In this document: positions 38,179-47,235 of the stretch, piece by piece
How positions within the stretch are numbered: position 1 is the stretch's first letter
How the letters are laid out: the number at the start of each line of letters is the position of its first letter
Assembly: GCF_014083865.1 (NCBI RefSeq)
Contig: NZ_JACEFA010000004.1
Span: 178,553-242,552, forward strand
Length of the DNA: 64,000 bases
Direction: 5' to 3'
From: Paraliobacillus salinarum
GTDB taxonomy: Bacteria > Bacillota > Bacilli > Bacillales > Amphibacillaceae
Notes under the pieces: generated by a model
What the model saw: the letters and a program-made list of their open reading frames with translations, nothing else
What the model was told of the DNA's origin: nothing
Database searches by the model: none
Program-made: the position numbers and the translations under genes

Positions 38179-39555
38179 TTATCCGCCTACACCAGCAGGA
38201 GGAATATCTTCGGCTTGATAACGATGATCAAGGTCCACAAACTTATTATATTCTTTCACAAAGGCTAATTCGACCGTTCCCACCGGGCCATTACGTTGCT
38301 TCGCCAAAATAATTTCAATAATATTTTGCTTTTCAGATTCTTTATCATAATAATCATCACGATATAGGAAACCTACAATATCAGCATCTTGCTCAATACT
38401 TCCTGATTCACGCAAATCAGACATCATTGGGCGTTTATCTTGCCTTGATTCTACACCACGAGAGAGCTGAGATAGTGCAATGAGTGGAACATTCAATTCT
38501 CTTGCTAGTCCTTTTAAAGACCGCGAAATCTCAGAAACCTCTTGTTGTCTGTTCTCTTTGGAGTTGGCACTACCTTGAATCAATTGTAAATAATCAATCA
38601 AGATCATTCCTAATCCATGCTCCTGTTTTAGACGACGACATTTGGATCTTATTTCATTTACACGTATTCCAGGGGTATCATCAATAAAAATCCCAGCATT
38701 TGATAAGCTACCCATCGCCATGGTCAACTTTCCCCAGTCTTCAGATTCTAAGTGACCGGTTCTTAACCGTTGGGCATCGATATTCCCCTCTGCACAAAGC
38801 ATACGATTAACTAGCTGCTCTGCTCCCATCTCTAGACTGAAGATTGCCACATTCTCATCCGTTTTTATTGCAACATTTTGTGCAATGTTTAATGCAAAGG
38901 CAGTCTTACCAACAGAAGGACGGGCCGCAACAATAATTAAGTCATTTCGCTGAAAACCAGACGTTATTTTATCTAGATCACGGAAACCGGTTGGGATACC
39001 TGTTACCTCGGCATTATTTTGATGAAGTTGTTCAATATTATCATATACTTCGATTAAAACATCTTTAATATTTTTAAAAGCTCCACTATTTTTTCGGTTA
39101 GAAACTTCTAGAATATTCTTTTCCGCTTCACTTAAGACTTCTTCAACTTCGTCTTCTTTAGAGAAGCTTTCCGTAACAATATCTGTAGCGGTACGTATCA
39201 ATCTGCGTAATAACGCTTTTTCTTCTACAATTTTTGTATAGTAACCGATATTTGCAGCTGTGGGCACAGCATTGGCTAAATCACTAAGAAAGGAAACACC
39301 ACCAACGTCATCTAATAGCTTGGCATTAGATAAGGCTGTCGTTACAGTTACTAAATCTATTGGCTCGCCTCGATCAGATAATTGCATCATGACTTGGAAA
39401 ATACGTTGATGGCTTGCACGATAGAAGTCTGATGGTACTAACAATTCTGAAGCAGTGGACATCGATTCTGGCTCTAAAAATATTGCACCTAGTACGGCTT
39501 GCTCTGCCTCCATATTATGTGGCGGTGTTCGTTGCTCTTCCCAAGACTCACTCAC
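38179..39555 (-). CDS. dnaB: Replicative DNA helicase DnaB (DnaC of B. subtilis)
   Basis: A 458-residue ring helicase. The N-terminal domain (HNMEAEQAVLGAIFLEPE) is followed by a RecA-like domain with Walker A ARPSVGKTAFALN, Walker B GMILIDYLQLIQG and the DLRESGSIEQDAD segment. Start choice: a GTG at 39555 lies seven bases after AAGGGGG; the frame also opens at a GTG at 39579 that has no site. It matches B. subtilis DnaC nearly throughout. Last gene of the yybS-gdpP-rplI-dnaB operon. Confidence 0.97.
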   Translation of the reverse strand: MSESWEEQRTPPHNMEAEQAVLGAIFLEPESMSTASELLVPSDFYRASHQRIFQVMMQLSDRGEPIDLVTVTTALSNAKLLDDVGGVSFLSDLANAVPTAANIGYYTKIVEEKALLRRLIRTATDIVTESFSKEDEVEEVLSEAEKNILEVSNRKNSGAFKNIKDVLIEVYDNIEQLHQNNAEVTGIPTGFRDLDKITSGFQRNDLIIVAARPSVGKTAFALNIAQNVAIKTDENVAIFSLEMGAEQLVNRMLCAEGNIDAQRLRTGHLESEDWGKLTMAMGSLSNAGIFIDDTPGIRVNEIRSKCRRLKQEHGLGMILIDYLQLIQGSANSKENRQQEVSEISRSLKGLARELNVPLIALSQLSRGVESRQDKRPMMSDLRESGSIEQDADIVGFLYRDDYYDKESEKQNIIEIILAKQRNGPVGTVELAFVKEYNKFVDLDHRYQAEDIPPAGVGG

Positions 39556-39581
39556 ACGTATTCCCCCTTCACCTAGCACAG

Positions 39582-39614
39582 ATGAGTATGGGACGTGCTA
39601 TATCCCATACTCAT
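39582..39614 (-). other. Hairpin in the rplI-dnaB spacer
   Basis: ATGAGTATGGGA and TCCCATACTCAT form a perfect 12-base stem with a 9-base loop, starting 27 bases ahead of the dnaB start codon. There is no T-run, so termination is unlikely; RNA processing or translational tuning is possible. Confidence 0.6.
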
Positions 39615-39665
39615 TATTAAAATTCGTACTTTCAAATAAAGTAAAATAAGTTTGCTTACAATAGA

Positions 39666-40112
39666 TTACACTTCTTTTACATGGACTTTAATTGTCCCGG
39701 TCACTTCAGGATGAATTTTTACAGGTACATTGGTATAGCCTAGTGCTCGAATAGGATTATCTAGTTCAATTTTACGTTTGTCCATTTTAATGTTGTGTGT
39801 CTTCTTTAATTCTTCCGCAATTTGTTTGCTTGTTATAGAGCCAAACAAACGACCATTATCGCCTGATTTTGCTTTTAATTCTACTTCCATATTCGCAAGC
39901 TTTTCTTTTAGTCGTTTTGCTTCATCAACTTCTTCTTGCTCTAGTTGTTGCTCTTTACTTTGTTTAGCTTCCAAAGCCTTCATATTTCCGTGTGTTGCCT
40001 CAATTGCCAAATTATTTTTTAGAAGATAGTTTCTTGCGTAACCGTCAGAAACGTTTTTCACTTCTCCTTTTTTTCCTTTTCCTTTTACATCTTTTTGAAA
40101 TATTACTCTCAT
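39666..40112 (-). CDS. rplI: 50S ribosomal protein L9
   Basis: A 148-residue L9. The N-terminal domain ([36 protein letters not shown]) is the family signature; a long central helix rich in Glu/Lys and a C-terminal domain ending TIKVHVKEV follow. It starts three bases after gdpP stops, which implies coupling. Confidence 0.97.
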   Translation of the reverse strand: MRVIFQKDVKGKGKKGEVKNVSDGYARNYLLKNNLAIEATHGNMKALEAKQSKEQQLEQEEVDEAKRLKEKLANMEVELKAKSGDNGRLFGSITSKQIAEELKKTHNIKMDKRKIELDNPIRALGYTNVPVKIHPEVTGTIKVHVKEV

Positions 40113-40115
40113 CTG

Positions 40116-42083
40116 TCAGTCTCCTCCTTCAAGATAATTATCAATAATTTCTTTTAATTGTTCATAGGCGTCCTGTATAGAAGCATCGTCTAATTGTGTC
40201 GCTGCATTAGTTAAATGACCGCCACCGTTCATGCTTTCCATAATTAATTGGACATTCACTTCTCCTAGTGATCGTGCACTAATACCGATTCGTCCATCTT
40301 GTCTTTCAGATATGACAAAGGATGCGCTGATTCCACTCATTGTAAGTAATGTATCTGCTGCTTGTGCAATAATTACTGGTCCATATCTTTGACCTGTTTT
40401 GCCAAGGGAGATTGCAATATTGTCTCGGTATATTGTTGTACTTTCAATCAAATGGCTTCTTTTAATATAAATATCTAAATCTTCCTTCATAAAACGTTGC
40501 ACTAAAATCGTATCTGCGCCTTTTGAGCGTAAATAGGAAGCAGCATCAAACGTTCTTGAACCCGTTCTTAGGGTAAAGCTTTTCGTGTCTACAATAATTC
40601 CAGCAAGTAACGCTGTTGATTCTAATCTGTTTAACTTCAATGCGTTGGGCTGATATTCAAGTAGTTCCGTTACTAACTCGGCAGTTGATGAAGCATATGG
40701 CTCCATATAAACAAGGGTTGGGTGTTCGATAAACTCCTCTCCTCGTCTGTGATGGTCAATAACGACAACATGATCGGTCTTGTTTAATAATTTTTCTTCG
40801 ATAACAAGAGATGGTTTATGTGTATCGACAACAACAACCAATGTGTTTTTTGTAATGAGTTCCATTGCTTCTACTGGCGATACAAAATTGGACCATAAAT
40901 CTTCATCTCCTCTTATCTCTTCCATTAATCGTTGTACACCAGTATCAATGTCATTTTCATCGACCACAACAAATCCATTTATGTCGTTCGCCTCTGCTAT
41001 TTTTGATATCCCAATGGCTGCACCAATCGCATCCATGTCTGGTGACTTATGACCCATAATTAAGACTTGATCACTTTCCTGAACAAGTTGCTTCAAGGCA
41101 TGAGAAATGACACGTGCTCTTACTCTTGTTCGTTTCTCCATCGGGTTTGTTTTCCCACCATAGAAACGAACTTTTCCGGTTTCATCTTTTAATACGACTT
41201 GGTCACCACCGCGCCCCAATGCCAGATCAACACTAGATTGTGCTGTTTCACCTAAGTCTGGTAATGATGCTCCACCGAACCCTATCCCAATACTTAGCGT
41301 TAGTGGCACATTTTTATCCGATACTAGTTCTCTTACTTCATCTAAAATTTCAAACTTGGAATTCTCTAGTTCTTGTAGAATTTCCTGATTCATTACAGCT
41401 AAAAAGCGCTCTTGTGAAATACGCTTTAAATAGATGCCGTATTTATTTGACCATTCATTAAGCGTGGAGGTGACATTCGAATTAATCTGACTTCTAGACG
41501 CATCATCCATTGCTTGAGTGATTTCCTCATAATTGTCTAAGAAAATAATACCGAGCACCGTTTGTTCATTCTGGTATAGATTCTGAATTTCTGTTTGTTT
41601 CGTTCGATCAAATAAATAGAGTAGTCTCTCTTCTCGTTTGACTAAAACTTTGAATTCTATCTCATCTAAATGAACCCAAATATCTTCTTTTCCCTCTTTA
41701 ATCATTGGAATGAGGTCCTCCGAAAAATATTCAAGTGATTGTCCTACAAATGTTTCATTATTAGAAAACTGATTCATATAAGGATTAGTCCATTCAATTT
41801 GAAAGTCTTCACTATATAAAACAATCCCTATTGGCATTTCTAATAAAGCTTCTTCTCCTACTTTTTTTACACGATGAGACAATGTAGAAATATATTCTTC
41901 TGTCTCACTCAAAATGTGCTTCTCTGAACGCACACTATAATATAATGAAGCCACTAAAATTACAGTCATAACAATTCCTAGCATCCATTGGAAGAACCAA
42001 ATAAACCCTAATAAAAGAAAGGATAAGGAATAAATAATCCATAAGTGTAAACTTAGTGTTGGCTTCTTAAATAAATCTGGCAT
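40116..42083 (-). CDS. gdpP: Cyclic-di-AMP phosphodiesterase GdpP (YybT)
   Basis: A 655-residue membrane enzyme that hydrolyses c-di-AMP to pApA. Two N-terminal helices (~12-50) are followed by a haem-binding-type PAS, a degenerate GGDEF domain (the GG(D/E)EF motif is lost) and DHH/DHHA1 domains. The metal ligands are in GHKSPDMDAIGAAIG, VVDTHKP and VIDHHRRGEEF, and GGGHLTNAA is near the end. It sits between yybS and rplI, the standard Firmicute order. Confidence 0.96.
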   Translation of the reverse strand: MPDLFKKPTLSLHLWIIYSLSFLLLGFIWFFQWMLGIVMTVILVASLYYSVRSEKHILSETEEYISTLSHRVKKVGEEALLEMPIGIVLYSEDFQIEWTNPYMNQFSNNETFVGQSLEYFSEDLIPMIKEGKEDIWVHLDEIEFKVLVKREERLLYLFDRTKQTEIQNLYQNEQTVLGIIFLDNYEEITQAMDDASRSQINSNVTSTLNEWSNKYGIYLKRISQERFLAVMNQEILQELENSKFEILDEVRELVSDKNVPLTLSIGIGFGGASLPDLGETAQSSVDLALGRGGDQVVLKDETGKVRFYGGKTNPMEKRTRVRARVISHALKQLVQESDQVLIMGHKSPDMDAIGAAIGISKIAEANDINGFVVVDENDIDTGVQRLMEEIRGDEDLWSNFVSPVEAMELITKNTLVVVVDTHKPSLVIEEKLLNKTDHVVVIDHHRRGEEFIEHPTLVYMEPYASSTAELVTELLEYQPNALKLNRLESTALLAGIIVDTKSFTLRTGSRTFDAASYLRSKGADTILVQRFMKEDLDIYIKRSHLIESTTIYRDNIAISLGKTGQRYGPVIIAQAADTLLTMSGISASFVISERQDGRIGISARSLGEVNVQLIMESMNGGGHLTNAATQLDDASIQDAYEQLKEIIDNYLEGGD

Positions 42084-42113
42084 CTTTTTCAGCTCCTACG
42101 CCCAGATCTGAGC

Positions 42114-43064
42114 TCACTTTGTTTGTTTCATTCTCTCCTTTAAATCAAACCCTATATCAATTATACCTAAGATTCTAGTTAGATAAAGACCGATTGGAAG
42201 AAAAATAATACAAGACAGAATAATTAATATAGGAAATGCATTGGAGAGCCGTTTTTGATGAGAATAAAATAAGATAACAGCAATTCCTTGTAAAGAAAAC
42301 AACACTCCCATTAAATTGGTTGTATTCACTATCACCGCTTCTAAGCTCCCAGTAGCACCAATTGGTAAAAACGCCAAAAGAATGGTACCTAAATAAAGCC
42401 AAATGACTCCCTTTGGAAGGCTAAAGGTACGAAACGGAGGGAAAGCTAATCGTTTTTTTTCTTGCCATAAAATCACTTTATAGCTTAACCATTGTGTAGC
42501 AAACGCTAGCCCAATCGAAATAAATACTAAAATGGAAGGAAAAAGGGTAATGATTTGATTCATCTGCTTCTCAATCAAATCTAACTCGTCCGCTCCTAAT
42601 GGAAGTCCTGTTGATTCTGCCATTGATTTCGTTATCTCTATTGATTCATCAACAACTGATTGATACTGATCAACAAGATTCACCTGCGAAAACAGTTGGA
42701 CCATCACAAAGATAAGAAGTAAACCAATGGTCACTCCCACAGTTCCTAATGCCCATGTTTCATAAGGGTGTCGTTTTTGATGAATCGCATGACCAATAAA
42801 AGTACCAGCACTTATCGCCAATAAAGTTAATGGTAAGGTTCCCGTAAAAAGAAACAACGATAAAATGACGGAAATAATAATAACAAATCCGCCTAATAAA
42901 AGTGTAGAAAGATAGCCATATCGCGCTGCATAAAGCACAAAAGGAATGGGCAGTACAAATAGTGCAAATATCTCACTTCCCGGTAAAAAAACAACTACTA
43001 ATAATAGTAGGAGATATACCAATCCCATCCTTAGTCCATCTTTTAACTGTTGTGTATCATTCAT
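42114..43064 (-). CDS. yybS: YybS, DUF2232 membrane protein
   Basis: A 316-residue polytopic protein with about eight helices, matching DUF2232 in length, hydrophobic pattern and position upstream of gdpP. No function is established. Start choice: TAGAGGTG lies eight bases before the ATG at 43064; a GTG at 43073 opens the frame on top of that site. Confidence 0.88.
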   Translation of the reverse strand: MNDTQQLKDGLRMGLVYLLLLLVVVFLPGSEIFALFVLPIPFVLYAARYGYLSTLLLGGFVIIISVILSLFLFTGTLPLTLLAISAGTFIGHAIHQKRHPYETWALGTVGVTIGLLLIFVMVQLFSQVNLVDQYQSVVDESIEITKSMAESTGLPLGADELDLIEKQMNQIITLFPSILVFISIGLAFATQWLSYKVILWQEKKRLAFPPFRTFSLPKGVIWLYLGTILLAFLPIGATGSLEAVIVNTTNLMGVLFSLQGIAVILFYSHQKRLSNAFPILIILSCIIFLPIGLYLTRILGIIDIGFDLKERMKQTK

Positions 43065-43100
43065 TACTTTCACACCTCTACTGATTTTACTAGCTTAGAA

Positions 43101-43126
43101 AAAGCACAGCTACCATGTGCTGTGCC
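43101..43126 (-). terminator. Terminator of the GNAT gene
   Basis: GCACAG and CTGTGC form the core stem, with outer TTAG/CTAA pairing and T-rich sequence on the minus strand. It lies between the acetyltransferase and the yybS operon. Confidence 0.7.
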
Positions 43127-43244
43127 TAAGTACTAGCTTTTCTCTTTTATATAATTGTATCTTCTTTCTGCTAAAATCTATACCATTAAGTATAAACCAT
43201 ACGGTCAAATGCTGACAAATATTAATTGTTCAGCTAAAATTCTC

Positions 43245-43796
43245 TCATTTGTCTGTAGATAAGCGTGAATAAATATGATGATCTTCATACGTTCCATTTA
43301 TTTTAAGTTCATCACGTAAGGTTCCTTCTCTAGTAAATCCGCAATTCTCTAATACATGAATGGATCCAGTATTTCTTGGCATGACTCCAGCCTCTATCCG
43401 ATGAAAACCCGCTTCTTGAAAAGCAAATATAACAGCTAAATGCACCGCTTCTGTCATATATCCTTGTCCGGTATATCTGTAGTCAAGTGAATAGCCAATC
43501 ATACATTTGTCACCAACGTTACGTTCAACAAAGAAGAGATTAACTGTTCCTACTAATTGGTCTGTTTCATTAATAAAAATACCAAATCCATATTGTCTAT
43601 CTTCTGACCAATCCTGTTGTTGAACTTCTATCATCTCTTCATGACTTTCTAATGTAAAAAAAGCATCTTCTTTGTCAACAGGAGAATAGCGATTAAATAT
43701 TTCTCTGTTCTCCTTGTTGATCTCTAACAATGCAGTTGCATCGTCTTTTTGTAATTGACGGATGTATATTTTATTTCCAATTAATTTATTCTTCAA
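43245..43796 (-). CDS. GNAT-family N-acetyltransferase (RimJ/RimL type)
   Basis: A 183-residue acetyl-CoA-dependent N-acetyltransferase. The RimJ/RimL pattern is visible: an N-terminal IRQLQKDDATALLEI, the core strand LVGTVNLF, the acetyl-CoA loop YRYTGQGYMTEAV, and FHRIEAGVMPRNTGSIHVLENCGF. The acceptor could be a ribosomal protein N-terminus or a small amine; sequence does not decide. Start choice: a TTG at 43796 follows AAGGGGTGG at six bases; the ATG 66 bases upstream has no site. Divergent from the S-box transcript. Confidence 0.88.
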   Translation of the reverse strand: MKNKLIGNKIYIRQLQKDDATALLEINKENREIFNRYSPVDKEDAFFTLESHEEMIEVQQQDWSEDRQYGFGIFINETDQLVGTVNLFFVERNVGDKCMIGYSLDYRYTGQGYMTEAVHLAVIFAFQEAGFHRIEAGVMPRNTGSIHVLENCGFTREGTLRDELKINGTYEDHHIYSRLSTDK

Positions 43797-43875
43797 TACT
43801 TTCCACCCCTTAGCGTGCACTTCTTTTCTATATTGTAATCGAACAAAAGAAAATTTGCTCAATTTTTATAAACTG

Positions 43876-43904
43876 TTGAAATTTTCTGTTATTTGTATTA
43901 GACT
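43876..43904 (+). promoter_or_regulatory. Candidate promoter of the S-box transcript
   Basis: TTGAAA and TAGACT separated by 17 bases, about 20 bases ahead of the aptamer. Confidence 0.4.
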
Positions 43905-43922
43905 GTTCTTAATTTAATAAAG

Positions 43923-44031
43923 TATCTCTTATCCAGAGAGGTGGAGGGACTAGGCCCTTTGAAACCTCAGCAACAGGCCCATGTAGGTACTGTGCTAATT
44001 CCAGAAGTGTTATGTACTGAAGATAAGAAGA
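43923..44031 (+). ncRNA. S-box (SAM-I) riboswitch aptamer
   Basis: The conserved S-box core is present: CTTATCCAGAGAGGTGGAGG, GACTAGGCCC, GAAACCTCAGCAACAG and the P1 closing arm GATAAGAAG. The kink-turn and pseudoknot elements are in the expected order. SAM binding stabilises P1 and lets the downstream terminator form, so methionine-related genes are switched off when SAM is plentiful. Confidence 0.95.
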
Positions 44032-44051
44032 GCGAGGATAAACACAAACAT

Positions 44052-44088
44052 AACCTCTCTTCTTATCAAAAGAAGAGAGGTTTTTTAA
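44052..44088 (+). terminator. S-box expression-platform terminator
   Basis: AACCTCTCTTCTT pairs perfectly with AAGAAGAGAGGTT, followed by TTTTAAA. The left arm can instead pair with the P1 3' arm (GATAAGAAGAG against CTCTTCTTATC), the mutually exclusive antiterminator of this riboswitch class. Confidence 0.93.
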
Positions 44089-44107
44089 ACTTTTACATTA
44101 TAACCTG

Positions 44108-44242
44108 GCGTTTCGCTTCGGAAATACACTTCGCGTTCCTGGGGCACGTGCTCAGCTAACTTAGTAAATCAAATATCGATTTACTAAGTGGATCTTCGCA
44201 TCGTGCTGATCCCCTAGGAGTCTTCGTGTATTTCCTACGCTA
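44108..44242. repeat. Large imperfect palindromic element A
   Basis: The outer arms GGAAATACAC (44120-44129) and GTGTATTTCC (44226-44235), further complementary blocks (GGGGCACGTGCTCAGC against GTGCTGATCCCC), and a central perfect hairpin (CTTAGTAAATC / GATTTACTAAG) give a 135-base foldback. It resembles dispersed non-coding palindromes I recall from Bacillaceae; only one copy is in the window. Confidence 0.6.
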
Positions 44243-44376
44243 ATTAGCCAATTTAACCTTAATGTAAAGGCATGTAAACACTATAAAAGATAATAACCTA
44301 TCTGAATAATTAATCGCTATATCTTTACAGGCAACAAAATAACTTGTTGCTTACTGTTAAAAATAGAAATAAAACT

Positions 44377-44512
44377 AGCGGAGCAAGTTAAAGGAGACGA
44401 GACTCCTGCGGAAACAACACGAACTGAAGATCCACTCGGAAAGCGTTTTTTGCTTATCCGAGTTAGCTGAAGTCGTGTCCGCGGAAAGCGAGTCCCTTTA
44501 ACTTGTAAAGCG
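44377..44512. repeat. Large imperfect palindromic element B (ACTCCTGCGG type)
   Basis: AAGTTAAAGG (44385-44394) pairs with CCTTTAACTT (44495-44504). Inside are GACTCCTGCGG against CCGCGGAAAGCGAGTC, ACACGAACT against AGTCGTGT, and a CTCGGA/TCCGAG hairpin. The GACTCCTGCGG...CCGCGGAAAGCGAG combination is a common intergenic repeat in Bacillaceae genomes as I recall. The 124 bases between elements A and B show nothing else. Confidence 0.65.
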
Positions 44513-44614
44513 AATGGGGTGAGTAATTTATCTACTGATCTGATGTTGTTAGAAATGTGGTTACCATGCTGTAACCGTGTTTGTATAGATAAATGAATAA
44601 TAGGAGGGAATATG

Positions 44615-45664
44615 ATGAAGCGTAGTTTAGTAGAAAGATTGCAAGATGGTACAGTTATAGCAGGAGAAGGTTATTTGTTTGAGTTAGAGCGAAGAGGATA
44701 CTTACAAGCAGGATCATTTGTTCCAGAAGTAGCATTAGATAACCCTGAAGCACTTAAACAAACGTATCGAGACTTTATGCTAGCGGGATCAGATGTTGTA
44801 TTAGCCTTCACTTATAATGCTCATCGTGAAAAGATGCGAATTATCGGTAAAGAGGAGTTACTAGAGCCACTTAACCGACAAGCCATTCGATTAGCAAAAG
44901 AAGTAGCCAAAGAACACCCTACTGAAGAGGCCTTGGTTGCCGGCAATATTTCAAACACGAATATTTTTGATCCAGAAGACCAAGCTTCAAAGGATAAAGT
45001 AAGAACAATGTTTGCTGAAATGATAGGTTGGTGTAAAGAAGAAGGTGTTGATTATATTAATGGAGAAACTTTTTATTATCACGAAGAAGCAATAATTGCA
45101 TTAGAAGAAATTACAAAGCAGGACCTACCTGCTGTGATAACGATCGGACTAATGGGTGAGAACATTCTGCGAGATGGTTACACAGTAGAAGAATCATGTC
45201 GTATCCTTTCAGAGCATGGCGCACTAGTTGTAGGAATGAATTGCTTTAGAGGGCCAGATACGATGCAACCTTATTTAGAGAAAATCCGCGATAACGTAGA
45301 CGGTTATGTTGCTGGTTTACCTGTTCCTTATCGAACAACAGAAGAGCACCCAACGTTCTTTAATTTACCAGATGGCGGCTGCTCATGTCACGGAGGGTTA
45401 GAGACGTCATTCCCAACCGCACTCGATCCACTTTATCACAACCGTTATGAACTGGCGGAATGGGCAAAACAAGCAAAATCTATTGGTGTAAATTATATTG
45501 GTTTATGTTGCGGTGCATCTCCTGCTATGCTTCGCGCTGTAGCAGAAGCAGTTGGAATAGAAACCGTTAATTCAACCTATTCACCAGATATGGAGAAACA
45601 CTTTTTATTTGGTAAAGATAAAACATTGAAAAATCATAACCTGAACTATCGAACAAAGGCTTAA
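44615..45664 (+). CDS. Homocysteine S-methyltransferase family protein
   Basis: A 349-residue homocysteine/betaine-homocysteine methyltransferase barrel. The family pattern is clear: substrate-loop GEGYLFELERRGYLQAG, NISNTNIF, the first zinc Cys in VGMNCFRGPD and the Cys-Cys pair in YIGLCCGASP. It would transfer a methyl group (from S-methylmethionine, betaine or a similar donor) to homocysteine, giving methionine. AGGAGG lies four bases before an ATG at 44612 and seven before 44615. The S-box over 500 bases upstream fits this role, although two palindromic elements intervene. Confidence 0.85.
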   Translation: MKRSLVERLQDGTVIAGEGYLFELERRGYLQAGSFVPEVALDNPEALKQTYRDFMLAGSDVVLAFTYNAHREKMRIIGKEELLEPLNRQAIRLAKEVAKEHPTEEALVAGNISNTNIFDPEDQASKDKVRTMFAEMIGWCKEEGVDYINGETFYYHEEAIIALEEITKQDLPAVITIGLMGENILRDGYTVEESCRILSEHGALVVGMNCFRGPDTMQPYLEKIRDNVDGYVAGLPVPYRTTEEHPTFFNLPDGGCSCHGGLETSFPTALDPLYHNRYELAEWAKQAKSIGVNYIGLCCGASPAMLRAVAEAVGIETVNSTYSPDMEKHFLFGKDKTLKNHNLNYRTKA

Positions 45665-45730
45665 AGAAATAGCATAGAAATAGAACTCCTGTTATGATAG
45701 TGATAAAAATGTTGCAAAGGGAGTTAGAAC

Positions 45731-46513
45731 ATGATTAAAACAATAATATTTGATCTTGATGATACGTTATTGTGGGATAAAAAGAGTGTAAAAACAGCTT
45801 TTCAAAAGACTTGTGCGGTAGCAGAAGAAGTACATGGATTAGATACTACTAAATTAGAAGAGTCTGTCCGAGAAGCCGCGCGGGAACTGTATGCGTCTTA
45901 TGAAACGTACGAATTCACACAATCAATCGGGATTAATCCATTCGAAGGTTTATGGGGAACTTTTGATGATGAGTCAGACGGTTTTAAGAAAATGTACGAT
46001 ATTATTCCTGCCTACCGTAAAGAAGCTTGGAAACGTGGTTTAAATAAGCTTGGTATTGATGATGAAACCTTTGCAAATGATTTAGCAGAACGATTTATTA
46101 AAGAAAGAGAAAAGCACCCTTTTGTGTATGAGGAAACGTATAAAACATTAGATGATTTGCATGAAAATTATCAGCTTATTTTATTAACAAATGGTGCGCC
46201 ATCTTTGCAAGAAAAGAAGCTTACTATTACACCTGAGCTACGTCCCTATTTTGACCACATCATTATCTCTGGTGCTTTTGGCAAAGGAAAGCCAGATCCT
46301 AGCATTTTCGACCATGCTATTGGATTAGCAAATGTCGAAAAAGATGAGGCGATTATGGTCGGTGACAACTTGATGACAGATATTTTAGGATCTAACCGAG
46401 CTGGTATTCGCAATGTTTGGATTAATAGAGAAGATAAAGAGCTAACTGATGTTAAACCAACCTATGAGATTAACGACCTTAGTGAACTTATTAGTTTAGT
46501 TAAAAAGCTTTAA
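45731..46513 (+). CDS. HAD-family phosphatase (YsaA-like)
   Basis: A 260-residue haloacid dehalogenase-type hydrolase. Motif I is [11 protein letters not shown], motif II is LLTNGAP, motif III the Lys in [10 protein letters not shown], and motif [19 protein letters not shown] large alpha-helical cap lies between motifs I and II, as in subfamily I enzymes such as B. subtilis YsaA. The substrate is unknown. AAAGGGAG precedes the ATG, 66 bases after the methyltransferase stop, so co-transcription is possible. Confidence 0.87.
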   Translation: MIKTIIFDLDDTLLWDKKSVKTAFQKTCAVAEEVHGLDTTKLEESVREAARELYASYETYEFTQSIGINPFEGLWGTFDDESDGFKKMYDIIPAYRKEAWKRGLNKLGIDDETFANDLAERFIKEREKHPFVYEETYKTLDDLHENYQLILLTNGAPSLQEKKLTITPELRPYFDHIIISGAFGKGKPDPSIFDHAIGLANVEKDEAIMVGDNLMTDILGSNRAGIRNVWINREDKELTDVKPTYEINDLSELISLVKKL

Positions 46514-46527
46514 TCGTTATTTTTTGA

Positions 46528-46559
46528 AAGTTACCTTTAACGAGGTAACTTTTTTATGT
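46528..46559 (+). terminator. Terminator after the HAD gene
   Basis: AAAGTTACCT pairs with AGGTAACTTT around a 6-base loop and is followed by T. Confidence 0.85.
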
Positions 46560-46630
46560 TAAATTTTATTGCTACTGCTTCGATACTTTGCTATGATATG
46601 TTGACGACCGTTCGTAAGGGAGGTTTTTAT

Positions 46631-47218
46631 ATGTCTTATCAAGCAATTAAAGATGCTGCATTGAATTTGTTTGCTACTCATGGCTATGAAGGAACATCAC
46701 TTGCAGCTATCGCAAAGAATGTGGGAATAAAAAAGCAGTCTATCTATACTCATTTTAAAGGAAAAGATGATTTATTTTTACAAGTATTAAAAGAAACGTA
46801 TACGATTGAGTTAAAAAGAGAAGAAGATTATTTAAGTACAAACTTTGATAAGCCACTAAAGGTTTTTCTGTGGGATGCGTTACAAAGTTATATGTATCGC
46901 TTTCGCCATGATAAAAGGCTAAATTTATGGTTGAGAAATTCTTTTCTTCCTCCTAATCATTTGTATGATGAAGTAATTGACTCATTATATGACTACATTG
47001 ATCAAGTAGACCGATTGTACTTGAAGCGTTTTAAACATGCGTCTATTCAAGGAGAAATAAACCAACCTCCTGCTACTGCGTCGATGGCCTTTTCCGCTTT
47101 ATTAGATGCAATTGGTATGGAAATGGTTTACGGCGGAGATAAACGCACAGATAGAAAATTTGAGGCTGCTTGGCAAATTTTTTGGCTCGGTATTTCTAGC
47201 ACAGACAAGACAACTTAG
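46631..47218 (+). CDS. TetR/AcrR-family transcriptional regulator
   Basis: A 195-residue repressor. The N-terminal helix-turn-helix is clear (AIKDAALNLFATHGYEGTSLAAIAKNVGIKKQSIYTHFKGKDDLF, the canonical TetR layout), followed by a ligand-binding helical domain. Start choice: AAGGGAGG lies before the ATG at 46631; the 25 codons upstream are open but contain the promoter region. The gene ends 17 bases before a MATE exporter, so it probably represses that exporter and itself; the inducing compound is unknown. Confidence 0.92.
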   Translation: MSYQAIKDAALNLFATHGYEGTSLAAIAKNVGIKKQSIYTHFKGKDDLFLQVLKETYTIELKREEDYLSTNFDKPLKVFLWDALQSYMYRFRHDKRLNLWLRNSFLPPNHLYDEVIDSLYDYIDQVDRLYLKRFKHASIQGEINQPPATASMAFSALLDAIGMEMVYGGDKRTDRKFEAAWQIFWLGISSTDKTT

Positions 47219-47235
47219 TATTGGGGGGGATTTAT

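Noticed and set aside
43941..44159. 72-codon frame covering the S-box
   Set aside because: The sequence is fully explained by the riboswitch, its terminator and palindromic element A.
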